Program-made: the position numbers and the translations under genes
Source: Shinella pollutisoli
GTDB lineage: Bacteria > Pseudomonadota > Alphaproteobacteria > Rhizobiales > Rhizobiaceae
DNA: 64,000 nucleotides
Reading direction: 5' to 3'
NCBI RefSeq assembly: GCF_024609765.1
Contig: NZ_JANFDG010000021.1
Span: forward strand, 34,263-98,262
The notes under the pieces: model-generated
The model's input: the letters and a program-made list of their open reading frames with translations, nothing else
The model's database searches: none
What the model was told of the DNA's origin: nothing
Shown: positions 48,270 through 55,672 of the stretch, piece after piece
How positions within the stretch are numbered: position 1 is the stretch's first letter
How the letters are laid out: each line of letters begins with the position of its first letter

Positions 48270-50083
48270 TGCCCTCCACCGCAACCACGATGCTGACTCG
48301 GGCTGCTGCCGTATCTGGCTCCCTCGACGCTGAGGCGCGGACGGTGGATGTGGTCTTCGCCACCGAGCAACCCGTCCGCCGCTACTCCTACGACGTCGGC
48401 AGGTACGATGAAGTCCTGTTGTGCGGTCGGGAGAACGTCGACCTGAGCCGGGCCGACAACATGTCTCTTCTCGACACCCATGGCGCCTATTCCCTGGATG
48501 ACCGTCTAGGTGCCGTCGTTCCCGGTTCCGTTCGGTTCGAGAAGGGCCGCGTCATCGCAACCGTGAAATTGAGCCGCCGACCGAAGGCGGAGGAGCTTTT
48601 GCAGGATCTGCAGGACGGCATGAGCCTGCCGATCTCTGTCGGCTACAGGATCGCCCAGGAAGAGCGGACCGAGGCCACCCAGGGAGGAGTACCGACCATC
48701 AAAGCCACCCGATGGCAGCCGATGGAAATTAGCGTCGTGCCGATTCCGGCCGACCCCAACGCCAAGACACGAGGAATCGACATGCCCCAATCCATCGAAA
48801 ACGAGCGCCAGGACCAGCAGCGACAGGCGCCGAACAATGTCATCAACGAGCGCACCCGCCAGAAAGAACTGCGCGGCATCGCCCGTATGGCCGGCATCGG
48901 CGAAGAAGAGCTCGAGCGCGCCGTCGAAGACGGCACCACCGCCGACGCCTTCCGCGCCCGCGCCCTGGAAGCCATGGTCGAACGCCAGGGCCGCTCCCCG
49001 ACCTTTCCGCATGTCGAGACGCAGATGTACGGCCGCGGGCACCGCGACGTCCGTTCTGCCATGGTCGACGCCCTCCGCGTGAGGGTGGACGCCTCCCACA
49101 AGCCGAGCCAGGACGCGCACGAGTTCGTTGGCTTGAGCCTCCCTGAGCTTGCTCGCCGCAGCTTGGAGGCCCATGGCATCAGCTCCCGCGGCATGTCGGC
49201 CGGCGAAGTCGTTCAGCGCGCCCTGCACACCACCAGCGACTTTTCCCATGTCATTTCCGGCGTCGGGCAGACCGTGCTCGCCGGCGCCTACCAGAGCGTT
49301 CCGAGCGGCCTGAAGGCCGTTGCGCGCCGCTCGGCCGCGAAGGACTTTCGACCGAAGACCACGGCCCGCCTGAGCGGCTTCTCGGACCTGGAGAAGGTGA
49401 ACGAGCACGGCGAATACAAGCGTGGTACCTTCACCGAGGGCGCGGAGTCCTATCGGATCTCCACCTTCGGCAAGGTATTCGGCATGACCCGCCAGATGAT
49501 CGTGAATGACGATCTCGGCGCCTTCGCCGACGTCGCCCGCGAGCTCGGCCAGTCGGCCGCCCGCCTCGAGGCGGATATTCTCGCCCAGCTCGTCAAGTCC
49601 AATCCGAAGATGTCCGACAACAAAAACGTCTTCCATCCCGATCACGCCAACGCGGCAACGAGCGGAGCGACCCTGAGCGAGGAAACCCTCAGCGCCGCCC
49701 GCCTCGCCATGGGCAAGCAGACCGGCCTTGCCGGTGAGCTGATCGACGTCGTGCCGAAGTTCCTTGTCGTCAGCCTCGAGCTTCAGACCACCGCCGAAAA
49801 GCTGCTGGCGCAGATCCAGCCCACGACCAGCGACGACGTGAACCCCTTCGCCGGCAAGCTGCAGCTCGTGGTCGACCGTCGCCTCGATGCCGCCCCATGG
49901 TATCTGGCAGCGGACCCTTACCTCACGCCGTCGCTCGAATTCTCCTATCTCGAGGGCGCTGAAGGGCCGAGGTTCTTCACGCGGGAAGGCTTCGACGTCG
50001 ACGGGGTAGAGACCAAGGTCTCTGTCGACTTCGGCGCGGGCTGGACCGACTGGCGCGGATGGTACCGCAACGCCGGCGCGTAA
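48269..50083 (+). CDS. Prohead protease / major capsid protein fusion
   Basis: 604 residues. The N-terminal ~165 residues are a prohead protease domain of the S78-like type: NMSLLDTHGAYSLDDRLGAV (catalytic His), GMSLPISVGYRI (Ser region) and EISVVPIPADPNAK. A linker rich in Gln/Arg follows (ENERQDQQRQAPNN), then the capsid part with SGFSDLEKVNEHGEYKRGTF, ISTFGKVFGMTRQMIVNDDL and the C-terminal AAPWYLAADPYLTPSLEFSY. The pattern corresponds to the known protease/major capsid fusions, in which the protease cleaves itself from the capsid subunit and directs scaffold-assisted assembly. Confidence 0.9.
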   Translation: MPSTATTMLTRAAAVSGSLDAEARTVDVVFATEQPVRRYSYDVGRYDEVLLCGRENVDLSRADNMSLLDTHGAYSLDDRLGAVVPGSVRFEKGRVIATVKLSRRPKAEELLQDLQDGMSLPISVGYRIAQEERTEATQGGVPTIKATRWQPMEISVVPIPADPNAKTRGIDMPQSIENERQDQQRQAPNNVINERTRQKELRGIARMAGIGEEELERAVEDGTTADAFRARALEAMVERQGRSPTFPHVETQMYGRGHRDVRSAMVDALRVRVDASHKPSQDAHEFVGLSLPELARRSLEAHGISSRGMSAGEVVQRALHTTSDFSHVISGVGQTVLAGAYQSVPSGLKAVARRSAAKDFRPKTTARLSGFSDLEKVNEHGEYKRGTFTEGAESYRISTFGKVFGMTRQMIVNDDLGAFADVARELGQSAARLEADILAQLVKSNPKMSDNKNVFHPDHANAATSGATLSEETLSAARLAMGKQTGLAGELIDVVPKFLVVSLELQTTAEKLLAQIQPTTSDDVNPFAGKLQLVVDRRLDAAPWYLAADPYLTPSLEFSYLEGAEGPRFFTREGFDVDGVETKVSVDFGAGWTDWRGWYRNAGA

Positions 50084-50320
50084 GCCGGAGAGATTGCCGG
50101 GGGAAGGGCTTCGCGGCCTCGCGCCCCCGGCATGGCGCCGGCGGATCGCCTCGTAATTCGTCCGCAACTCGGCCCCTCGGTCGTTCCTGGGGTGCGGGGC
50201 AGGTGAGACAGCACCATCGGGTTTTGCATTTCCGCAATCCTCCCGCCCGACCCGTCCCAAACTCCCGCCGGAGAGAGGGACGGAGCCCAGGGAGGCTCCA
50301 TTTCAAAAAGGAACATTACC

Positions 50321-50713
50321 ATGGCTATTTTCAACAGACTCGACCGCATGGTCTCCCGCGCCTGCGATCGCCAGTTTGCGGTCGGCGCGATCGTTGGCTG
50401 CATGACCGCCAGTCCGAACGGCCGCCCACAGCCGGACATAAGCCGCGGTGAAATCCACCTGAAGGGCATCTTCGACCAGGCCAGCGAGTACGCGCAGATC
50501 GAGCGCGGGCCGCGTGATGGGAAAGGCAACGAGCTGCAGACGCTCGTCACCGGGCAGCAATTTCAGTTCAGCGTCGATACCAACCGATATCCGGCCGTCA
50601 AGGGCGTTCGGCAGGGCGACATGCTAACGCTGGACGATGCCCGACGGTTTGAGGTGGTATCGAACCAGCCGGACGGCATGGCGCGCACGGTGCTCATTCT
50701 CGTGCGGATCTAG
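50321..50713 (+). CDS. Putative head-tail joining protein
   Basis: 130 residues; AAGGAACATTACC before ATG 50321. Beta-rich sequence with SRGEIHLKGIFDQASEYAQI, VTGQQFQFSVDTNRYPAVKG and QGDMLTLDDARRFEVVSNQP, the layout of small head completion/attachment proteins (Phage_attach type). It follows the capsid gene by 237 bp, as expected for head-tail connector genes, and its end overlaps the convergent gene at 50710 by 4 bp. Confidence 0.65.
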   Translation: MAIFNRLDRMVSRACDRQFAVGAIVGCMTASPNGRPQPDISRGEIHLKGIFDQASEYAQIERGPRDGKGNELQTLVTGQQFQFSVDTNRYPAVKGVRQGDMLTLDDARRFEVVSNQPDGMARTVLILVRI

Positions 50714-51081
50714 TCGTCAGAGAACAGGGCAGCAGCTTTTTCACGACCGAAGATCGATTCATATGACAGCCTCCGCCGGATGCGTTCAGCTTCCGAGCTA
50801 TCGTGCTCCCGCCGCTCCGCTGGCTCTTCCTGCGGACACGGCTCGTTGGTACTTTCGCGCGCCATAGGAGCCGCCATCTCCGCCGTGAGAGCCCAGCACA
50901 GACCCGACTTCGGATAGACGAGCTTACCCTCCTTGCCGGTGAAGCTGCGGATCTTCCTTTCACGGCGCCAGCGCTGGAGAATGTGCCCGCTCAGCCACGG
51001 GTAGCGCTCCAACACCTCATCGTGGAGGATCATGTCATCGAGGTCGACCAGCGGAATATCCGACTCGGCTGTGCCGTCCAT
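50710..51081 (-). CDS. Hypothetical DNA-binding protein at right end of first element
   Basis: 123 residues. The N-terminal half has LVDLDDMILHDEVLERYPWL then SGHILQRWRRERKIRSFTGK, EGKLVYPKSGL, an HTH-like pattern in which a recognition helix is followed by a basic beta-strand, as in AlpA/excisionase proteins. The C-terminus is acidic and Glu/Arg-rich (PCPQEEPAERREHDSSEAER). Cotranscribed with the gene at 51099 (18 bp upstream). Role unknown; a regulator or excisionase is the best guess. Confidence 0.65.
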   Translation of the reverse strand: MDGTAESDIPLVDLDDMILHDEVLERYPWLSGHILQRWRRERKIRSFTGKEGKLVYPKSGLCWALTAEMAAPMARESTNEPCPQEEPAERREHDSSEAERIRRRLSYESIFGREKAAALFSDD

Positions 51082-52738
51082 CCGCTTGCTTCCTCGTCCT
51101 ACGCGTCGTCCCAGGTATAGCCCTCGGAAGGTGGGTCATCCTCGTCGTCCCATGGGTTAGAGGATCGCCGCGGCTCACGCGCGTTGAAGCCGCCGGCCAT
51201 CCCATCCCGGTGTGGAATCCGCTTGAACGCCTGGTAGAGCTCTTCCACGTCCCAAACGTTCCGGCCGCCCACGACACGAGGCTGAGGGAACGCGCCCGAC
51301 GCGACGCATTTGTCGAAGAGGGTTTCCCCGATACCGAACAGCGCGGCAGCCGCAACACGGTCAACGCCGAAGGGCAGGACGCCGGGAGGGAGGAGTTGGT
51401 GACGTTCGGATTTCTTGGCCACTGGATGCTCTCATGTTGGATAAGATTCGCCGGAGCCGAGGTTAGCCACGAAGTCGGAACGTAACAAGAAATTGGCTGG
51501 CTAACCGATCGAATAGCCCATTGAATTTGTGTTCCTTTCACTGACCCTCCGGGCCCACCATTTCTGTCTTCGGACGTTGTTTTTCCATCGTTTTTTCCTC
51601 GATTTGTCTCACCGGAATTCCGGTTCGATGAAAGTGGGACATTTTTGCGGGCCACATAGGTTTTCCGACGCTCGAAACCGGCATCGATGATGCGCTTGGA
51701 TTGGGCGGCCTTGGTGTAGTGCTGCGCCATCTTGGAATCAGACCAGCCAAAGATCGCCATCAACTGATGTTCGGTCGCACCTGCCTCGGCGAGGATCGTC
51801 GCGGACGCCTTTCTAAGGCCGTGCGACGAGCATTCCGGCAAATCGGCGTCGTTGCACCACTGGCGCATCTTGTTGCCGAAGCCGTTCCCGCTGAACGCCT
51901 TGCCGTATTCGGTTATAAGGAAGGTAGGCCGATCATGCGTGATCGCGTCCAGCGTCTCGCGGAGCTCGTCTGTTACAGGCAGGCTGAGCGACTGTGCATA
52001 TTTGCCGGAACCCTTCTCCGGCATGAATTCGATACGGTCGCCGACCAGGTTCCGCCAACCGAGCTTGACGAGGTCGGAGCGTCTGACGCCCAAATTCAGC
52101 ATCAGTTCCATTGCAAGCCGAGCTGTGGAGCCGAGCGGATAGGCTGCGCGATAGCGCGCCAACTCCGCTTCGCTCCATGTGTGGAAGCCGGGAGACTTAT
52201 GGATTTTGGTGACGCCGTTCGCGGGGTTGAAGGTCGCCAGCTCGGCGCTGATAGCCCAATTGAAAAGCGCCTTCAGATACTTCACCAGCTTGTCAGCCGC
52301 ACCGGGCGTGCCGTTGCGTTTCATCTGACTGGCTTCGATGTCGGATTTGCGGATCTTCTTGAACGGCAGTTCGCCCACATTGACGCAATAGCGATTGAGA
52401 ACGCTCTTTTTGTCCTTCTGCGTGGCCGGAGACTGGCTTTGAAACGCCTTGGACCGATAATAGGTCTCGACAAGCCAGCGAACCGAGCCGGGCTCCAGTC
52501 GCGAAATCGCGACGGTTTTCTCGCCACGATCGCCAGCTAGGACGCGGTGATATTCTTCCGTAAATGCCTGGGTGATGCTACCGGCCTCGTCCAGATATGC
52601 GGACGTCATCCGGTACTTAGGCATGCCTGGCAGGCGGAGATAGAACCGCTCGTTGCCGTGCCGATCGATATCCCGCGAGCAATATTTGAAGGGGACGCGC
52701 TGATTACCCGACCGCATAATCAAACGGGTTTTCGCCAT
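51035..52738 (-). CDS. Tyrosine integrase of second element with chimeric C-terminal tail
   Basis: 567-residue frame. The integrase proper spans about residues 1-395: arm-binding N-terminus, catalytic Arg in LNLGVRRSDLVKLGW (219-220), H-x-x-R in SSHGLRKASATILAEAGA (306-309), and GWSDSKMAQHYTKAA with His/Tyr (340-341). The frame passes through the att repeat (about residues 394-398) and continues for some 170 residues in first-element DNA, out of frame with the two genes encoded there. Reading the same frame into the tRNA instead would give a stop after about 13 codons, so the long tail arose when the first element inserted. Catalytic domain intact; effect of the tail unknown. Confidence 0.88.
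   Translation of the reverse strand: MAKTRLIMRSGNQRVPFKYCSRDIDRHGNERFYLRLPGMPKYRMTSAYLDEAGSITQAFTEEYHRVLAGDRGEKTVAISRLEPGSVRWLVETYYRSKAFQSQSPATQKDKKSVLNRYCVNVGELPFKKIRKSDIEASQMKRNGTPGAADKLVKYLKALFNWAISAELATFNPANGVTKIHKSPGFHTWSEAELARYRAAYPLGSTARLAMELMLNLGVRRSDLVKLGWRNLVGDRIEFMPEKGSGKYAQSLSLPVTDELRETLDAITHDRPTFLITEYGKAFSGNGFGNKMRQWCNDADLPECSSHGLRKASATILAEAGATEHQLMAIFGWSDSKMAQHYTKAAQSKRIIDAGFERRKTYVARKNVPLSSNRNSGETNRGKNDGKTTSEDRNGGPGGSVKGTQIQWAIRSVSQPISCYVPTSWLTSAPANLIQHESIQWPRNPNVTNSSLPASCPSALTVLRLPRCSVSGKPSSTNASRRARSLSLVSWAAGTFGTWKSSTRRSSGFHTGMGWPAASTRVSRGDPLTHGTTRMTHLPRAIPGTTRRTRKQADGRHSRVGYSAGRPR
51099..51422 (-). CDS. AlpA-like DNA-binding protein at right end of first element
   Basis: 107 residues. 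GVDRVAAAALFGIGETLFDKCVASGAFPQPRVVGGRNVWDVEEL repeats the pattern of the AlpA-like gene at 41807 (VGVGTTKFDELVAARRMPKP...VWD). Acidic end (NPWDDEDDPPSEGYTWDDA). Lies 123 bp from the right att repeat and points inward. It is also read in another frame as part of the extended integrase frame of the second element. Confidence 0.72.
   Translation of the reverse strand: MAKKSERHQLLPPGVLPFGVDRVAAAALFGIGETLFDKCVASGAFPQPRVVGGRNVWDVEELYQAFKRIPHRDGMAGGFNAREPRRSSNPWDDEDDPPSEGYTWDDA
51545..51560 (+). other. Junction att repeat between the two elements
   Basis: CCCTCCGGGCCCACCA, identical to the tRNA 3' end at 39993-40008. It is the right end of the first element and the left end of the second. Confidence 0.9.
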
Positions 52739-52970
52739 CGTCTTCGTCTCCGCTCAGTCCCTGTTCCTTGATGTCGTACCAGGACGCGCGGATTTCCTCC
52801 GCATCCCAACGGCGCAAAGCGCCAATCTTCACACCTCTCGGCATCAACCCACGGCGCACCCAATCGTCAAAGGTGCCCGGCGAGACGTCGAGAAGCTCCG
52901 CAGCGCGTACCCGGCTCACCGCGACCTTGTAGATAGGACGTGGGGCAGGCATTTCGGCTTGCTGCTTCAT
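52704..52970 (-). CDS. Excisionase/AlpA-like HTH protein
   Basis: 88 residues; ATG 52970 follows GAGGAAC. HTH: VAVSRVRAAELLDVSPGTFD then DWVRRGLMPRGVKIGALRRW, the MerR-like fold of excisionases. Acidic tail. Its 3' end overlaps the integrase start by 35 bp, so it is probably translated from the same mRNA and controls recombination direction. Confidence 0.8.
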   Translation of the reverse strand: MKQQAEMPAPRPIYKVAVSRVRAAELLDVSPGTFDDWVRRGLMPRGVKIGALRRWDAEEIRASWYDIKEQGLSGDEDDGENPFDYAVG

Positions 52971-52980
52971 GTGCCGTTCC

Positions 52981-53199
52981 TCACGTTCTGGAAGCGCTAT
53001 CGGTAAGCGCCAAAGCCTTCTGCTTGGGCTCGACCATATTCGCCGCAAGATACTCATCCACGGCGTTTTCTGGCAGGAAGAGGCTTCCGCCAATCCGGAC
53101 ATGACGGATTTCCTGCTTGGCAATCAGGTTTCGGATGCGAGCAACCGGCCACCCGGAGCGATCAGCCAATTGCTTCGGTGATAAAAGCTGAGATTGCAT
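52981..53199 (-). CDS. Excisionase-family HTH protein
   Basis: 72 residues. LSPKQLADRSGWPVARIRNL then IAKQEIRHVRIGGSLFLPEN is the classical excisionase/helix-turn-helix DNA-binding pattern with a short beta wing. Start ATG 53199 (a GTG at 53202 also possible). Located 10 bp upstream of the second excisionase-like gene; the three genes xis-like, AlpA-like and int form a leftward operon. Confidence 0.82.
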   Translation of the reverse strand: MQSQLLSPKQLADRSGWPVARIRNLIAKQEIRHVRIGGSLFLPENAVDEYLAANMVEPKQKALALTDSASRT

Positions 53200-53294
53200 C
53201 ACTGCTCAACTCCACAGAGATAATTCGACACGAGACAGAACGAATCATATATTTACGCTGGACGCAACACTTTTATCGCATTTGAGATATTTCG

Positions 53295-53705
53295 ATGCAA
53301 GACGGATTCATGGAGGCGATGGGGCAGCGGCTAGGGAAAATCCGGAAGGATTCCGGGTTAAAGCAGGTGCCCTTTTCCGAAGCGCTTGAGGTGTCGCAAA
53401 GCGCTTACAACACCTACGAGCGCGGAAATCGCGAGATCCCGGCAAAACTTCTCCGGCTTCTGCATGTCAAATTCAATGTGAACCCAGTGTGGATGCTCAC
53501 GGGGGAAGGAAGCCCGTACAATCGGGACACCGTGGATCTGTATCACCAGGTCACGGGTGCGGTTGACGCATTCATCACAAGGGAAAACTGTCAGGTGGAA
53601 CCGGACAAGCGCTTGAAGCTCATCCGGTTCCTGATCGACTACGCCGAACAACACGGCGAATTCACAGAGGAAATTGCAGAAAAATATCTGAGGTCAGCGA
53701 TATGA
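53295..53705 (+). CDS. XRE-family phage-type repressor
   Basis: 136 residues. N-terminal XRE HTH: GQRLGKIRKDSGLKQVPFSE then ALEVSQSAYNTYERGNREIP, followed by LLRLLHVKFNVNPVWMLTGE, as in CI-like repressors that use a short C-terminal helix rather than a LexA peptidase. The divergent xis-int operon lies 95 bp away; ATTCG-N13-CGAAT at 53223-53245 could be an operator. Likely controls excision and transfer. Confidence 0.82.
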   Translation: MQDGFMEAMGQRLGKIRKDSGLKQVPFSEALEVSQSAYNTYERGNREIPAKLLRLLHVKFNVNPVWMLTGEGSPYNRDTVDLYHQVTGAVDAFITRENCQVEPDKRLKLIRFLIDYAEQHGEFTEEIAEKYLRSAI

Positions 53706-54055
53706 GTAAATCGAGCTTCGAAGAGCAGATAATGCAGGGCGTATATGTCCTTGGTCGCCAGCGCGATCAACTGGCATCCGAAAAACGAAAGTTTGCAAGG
53801 CAATTGCGCTATGCCCGACATTCGGCCCGGCTGACGAGCCTTTCAAAGCAATACGATTTCGGGATGGTCTTCTTCGCTGCAATGGGAGCCGTTTCTCTCA
53901 TCTTGTTCGATGCAAACAGCGGCTCCGATGCTTGGGTGAACCCTGTGCTGAGCTTGTCGATGATGCTGTTCGCTTGTGGTAGTGCGCTGAGAGGCCGAAA
54001 AATGGTCAGCAGGATTAGATGCTTCCATAGCCGTTTCGGTAGTTGGCAATTTTGA
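53702..54055 (+). CDS. Small membrane protein of second element
   Basis: 117 residues, ATGA overlap with the repressor gene. N-terminal half is charged and helical (DQLASEKRKFARQLRYARHS), followed by two membrane segments (GMVFFAAMGAVSLILFDA, and PVLSLSMMLFACGSALRG). Cytoplasmic coiled coil plus paired helices; function unknown. Coupled to the repressor, so it may belong to immunity or superinfection control. Confidence 0.7.
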   Translation: MSKSSFEEQIMQGVYVLGRQRDQLASEKRKFARQLRYARHSARLTSLSKQYDFGMVFFAAMGAVSLILFDANSGSDAWVNPVLSLSMMLFACGSALRGRKMVSRIRCFHSRFGSWQF

Positions 54056-54056
54056 C

Positions 54057-54094
54057 GGAAATATTCAACCCACTTTGATGGGTTGAATATTTCC
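54057..54094. repeat. Perfect 16-bp inverted repeat
   Basis: GGAAATATTCAACCCA (54057-54072), 6-base loop, TGGGTTGAATATTTCC (54079-54094). It begins 2 bp after the preceding stop, so it may be a terminator stem without a T-run, or an operator. A second, imperfect hairpin (AATTGATCC / GGGTCAATT) lies at 54108-54132. The rest of the 234-bp gap to 54290 holds no gene that I can support. Confidence 0.7.
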
Positions 54095-54289
54095 GGTAAT
54101 TAGGCTTAATTGATCCATCAAAGGGGTCAATTGATGCGTCAGGCAGCAAGCTCGTCTTTTGGTTAGCTCGCCCCCAAACTATGCTTGAATTTAAGGATAA
54201 TCTGGTCGTCTATCAGAGCGGGCCAATTATTTTTTTACATCGAGACCACATCGTAGTGGATGTTAATGATTACCGAGGATGGCTGACGC

Positions 54290-54571
54290 ATGGCTCGCTG
54301 GAAGAAGCCAACGAAAGATGAAATCCTGGAGAACCGGCGAACGCTGGCGGAGCGAGCGCGGTGTGGTGATCTGCGTGTGCCTAGCGCCGTAGTGGAAATC
54401 CGCAAAGGTATAGGGATGAGTCAAAAGGACTTTGCGAAAGTGGTCGGTCTGACACGGCGGCAAGTCGCGGAAATCGAGGCCGGTTCAACGAATCCGACGC
54501 TTGAGACCTTAGCAAAGATTGGTCGGCTTTTCGGATTCGAAGTCGGGTATGTAGTGAAGGCTACACACTGA
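54290..54571 (+). CDS. XRE-type HTH regulator preceding the thyX cassette
   Basis: 93 residues. RKGIGMSQKDFAKVVGLTRR then QVAEIEAGSTNPTLETLAKI is a canonical XRE HTH; the N-terminus (MARWKKPTKDEILENRRTLA) is basic. The layout resembles antitoxin/HigA-like or HipB-like regulators, but no toxin gene precedes it. It is 133 bp upstream of thyX on the same strand and could be the cassette's transcriptional controller. Confidence 0.82.
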   Translation: MARWKKPTKDEILENRRTLAERARCGDLRVPSAVVEIRKGIGMSQKDFAKVVGLTRRQVAEIEAGSTNPTLETLAKIGRLFGFEVGYVVKATH

Positions 54572-54704
54572 GGCTACCTAGAAAGATTGGGTAAAAAGAA
54601 GCCGACGGCAGGAAGTGGAGCGGATGAGCGCTGCGGGAAGGTTCCTAGCTTCAGCGCATCTCCGTCACTCGTGAGTATCGGATCAACGTTCAGGGGAGTA
54701 CATT

Positions 54705-55661
54705 ATGGCGCTATCAAAAATTCATTCGGAAGATGTAAGCAACGCAAGGGCAGAGTGTAGCACAACTCTTCGGCCGACCGTTCCGGAACTTGAGGCGCTC
54801 CTGCACACTCCCCTACCTGTTTTAGATCACGGCTTTGTGCGAGTTGTCGACTATATGGGTGACGACAATTCCGTAGTACAGGCTGCACGCGTATCTTACG
54901 GCAAAGGCACTAAGAAAGTTAGCGAGGATCGCTCACTTATACGATATTTAATGCGACATAGGCACACTACGCCATTTGAGATGGCGGAGATAAAACTCCA
55001 CGTTAAGCTTCCCATTTTTGTAGCTAGGCAATGGGTTAGGCATCGTACCGCGAGCATAAACGAGTATTCAGCTCGTTATTCTGTGCTGGATAAAGAGTTT
55101 TATATTCCCAGTGAGGAGCAGATAGCTGCTCAATCATCGAATAACAAGCAGGGAAGAGGCGAGATTTTATCAATCGAGGATGCTAGATTTGTTATGCACC
55201 TGCTCAAAGATGACGCCGAGCGAAACTATAGTACTTACAAAAAGCTGATAAACGATCCAAATGATAATGATGAATACGACTCTACTCGCCAAAGCGTCGC
55301 TCGGGAGCTTGCCAGGATCAATCTTTCGCTGAATACATACACTCAGTGGTATTGGAAGACCGACTTACACAATCTTTTGAATTTCCTGCAGCTCCGAGCT
55401 GACGGCCATGCACAGTACGAGATCCGGGTCTATGCCGAAGCAATACTCGAAATTCTAAAGGTTTGGACTCCGATCACCTACGAGGCGTTTTGCGATTACA
55501 GAATGCATTCGCTGACACTATCGCGCATGGCTTTAGAGGTCTTGAAGAGGGTTCTGGCAGGTGAAACAGTAACCGAAGATAGTAGCGGTCTAACGCCGCG
55601 GGAATGGGCAGAATTGGACACATCATTTGCTCTATCACGTAAAAATAGTAATGCCAGTTGA
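54705..55661 (+). CDS. thyX: FAD-dependent thymidylate synthase ThyX
   Basis: 318 residues; GGGGAG before ATG 54705. The ThyX signature is present: [20 protein letters not shown] (RHRxxSxNExSxRYS), plus [20 protein letters not shown] near the end. Residues expected for FAD, dUMP and folate binding appear intact, so activity is likely: reductive methylation of dUMP to dTMP using methylene-tetrahydrofolate, NAD(P)H and FAD. The N-terminal ~35 residues are an extension before the core. Codon use is AT-rich, unlike the chromosomal genes to the left. The stop overlaps a TTG that could start the methyltransferase gene. Confidence 0.95.
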   Translation: MALSKIHSEDVSNARAECSTTLRPTVPELEALLHTPLPVLDHGFVRVVDYMGDDNSVVQAARVSYGKGTKKVSEDRSLIRYLMRHRHTTPFEMAEIKLHVKLPIFVARQWVRHRTASINEYSARYSVLDKEFYIPSEEQIAAQSSNNKQGRGEILSIEDARFVMHLLKDDAERNYSTYKKLINDPNDNDEYDSTRQSVARELARINLSLNTYTQWYWKTDLHNLLNFLQLRADGHAQYEIRVYAEAILEILKVWTPITYEAFCDYRMHSLTLSRMALEVLKRVLAGETVTEDSSGLTPREWAELDTSFALSRKNSNAS

Positions 55662-55672
55662 AACTTGCCATT

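Larger units (their letters stand above)
40009..51560. mobile_element. 11.5-kb integrated phage-satellite-like or reduced prophage element
   Basis: Bounded by the 16-bp tRNA-end repeat. Left end: integrase reading toward the tRNA, divergent RHH regulators, then a run of eight small coupled genes (AlpA-like, unknown, HTH/replication-like, unknowns, small-terminase-like). Middle: tape measure gene on minus, then on plus tail-assembly chaperones, fused protease/capsid and a head-tail joining candidate. Right end: two minus-strand genes, at least one AlpA-like. No large terminase, portal, tail tube, sheath, baseplate, fibre, lysis or DNA polymerase gene was recognised. GC resembles the host more than the second element does. 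Confidence 0.88.

Noticed and set aside
50084..50320. Short frames in the gap between the capsid and joining genes
   Set aside because: No ribosome-binding site and no start with a plausible product; the gap holds a GCCGGGGG/CCCCCGGC hairpin without a T-run.
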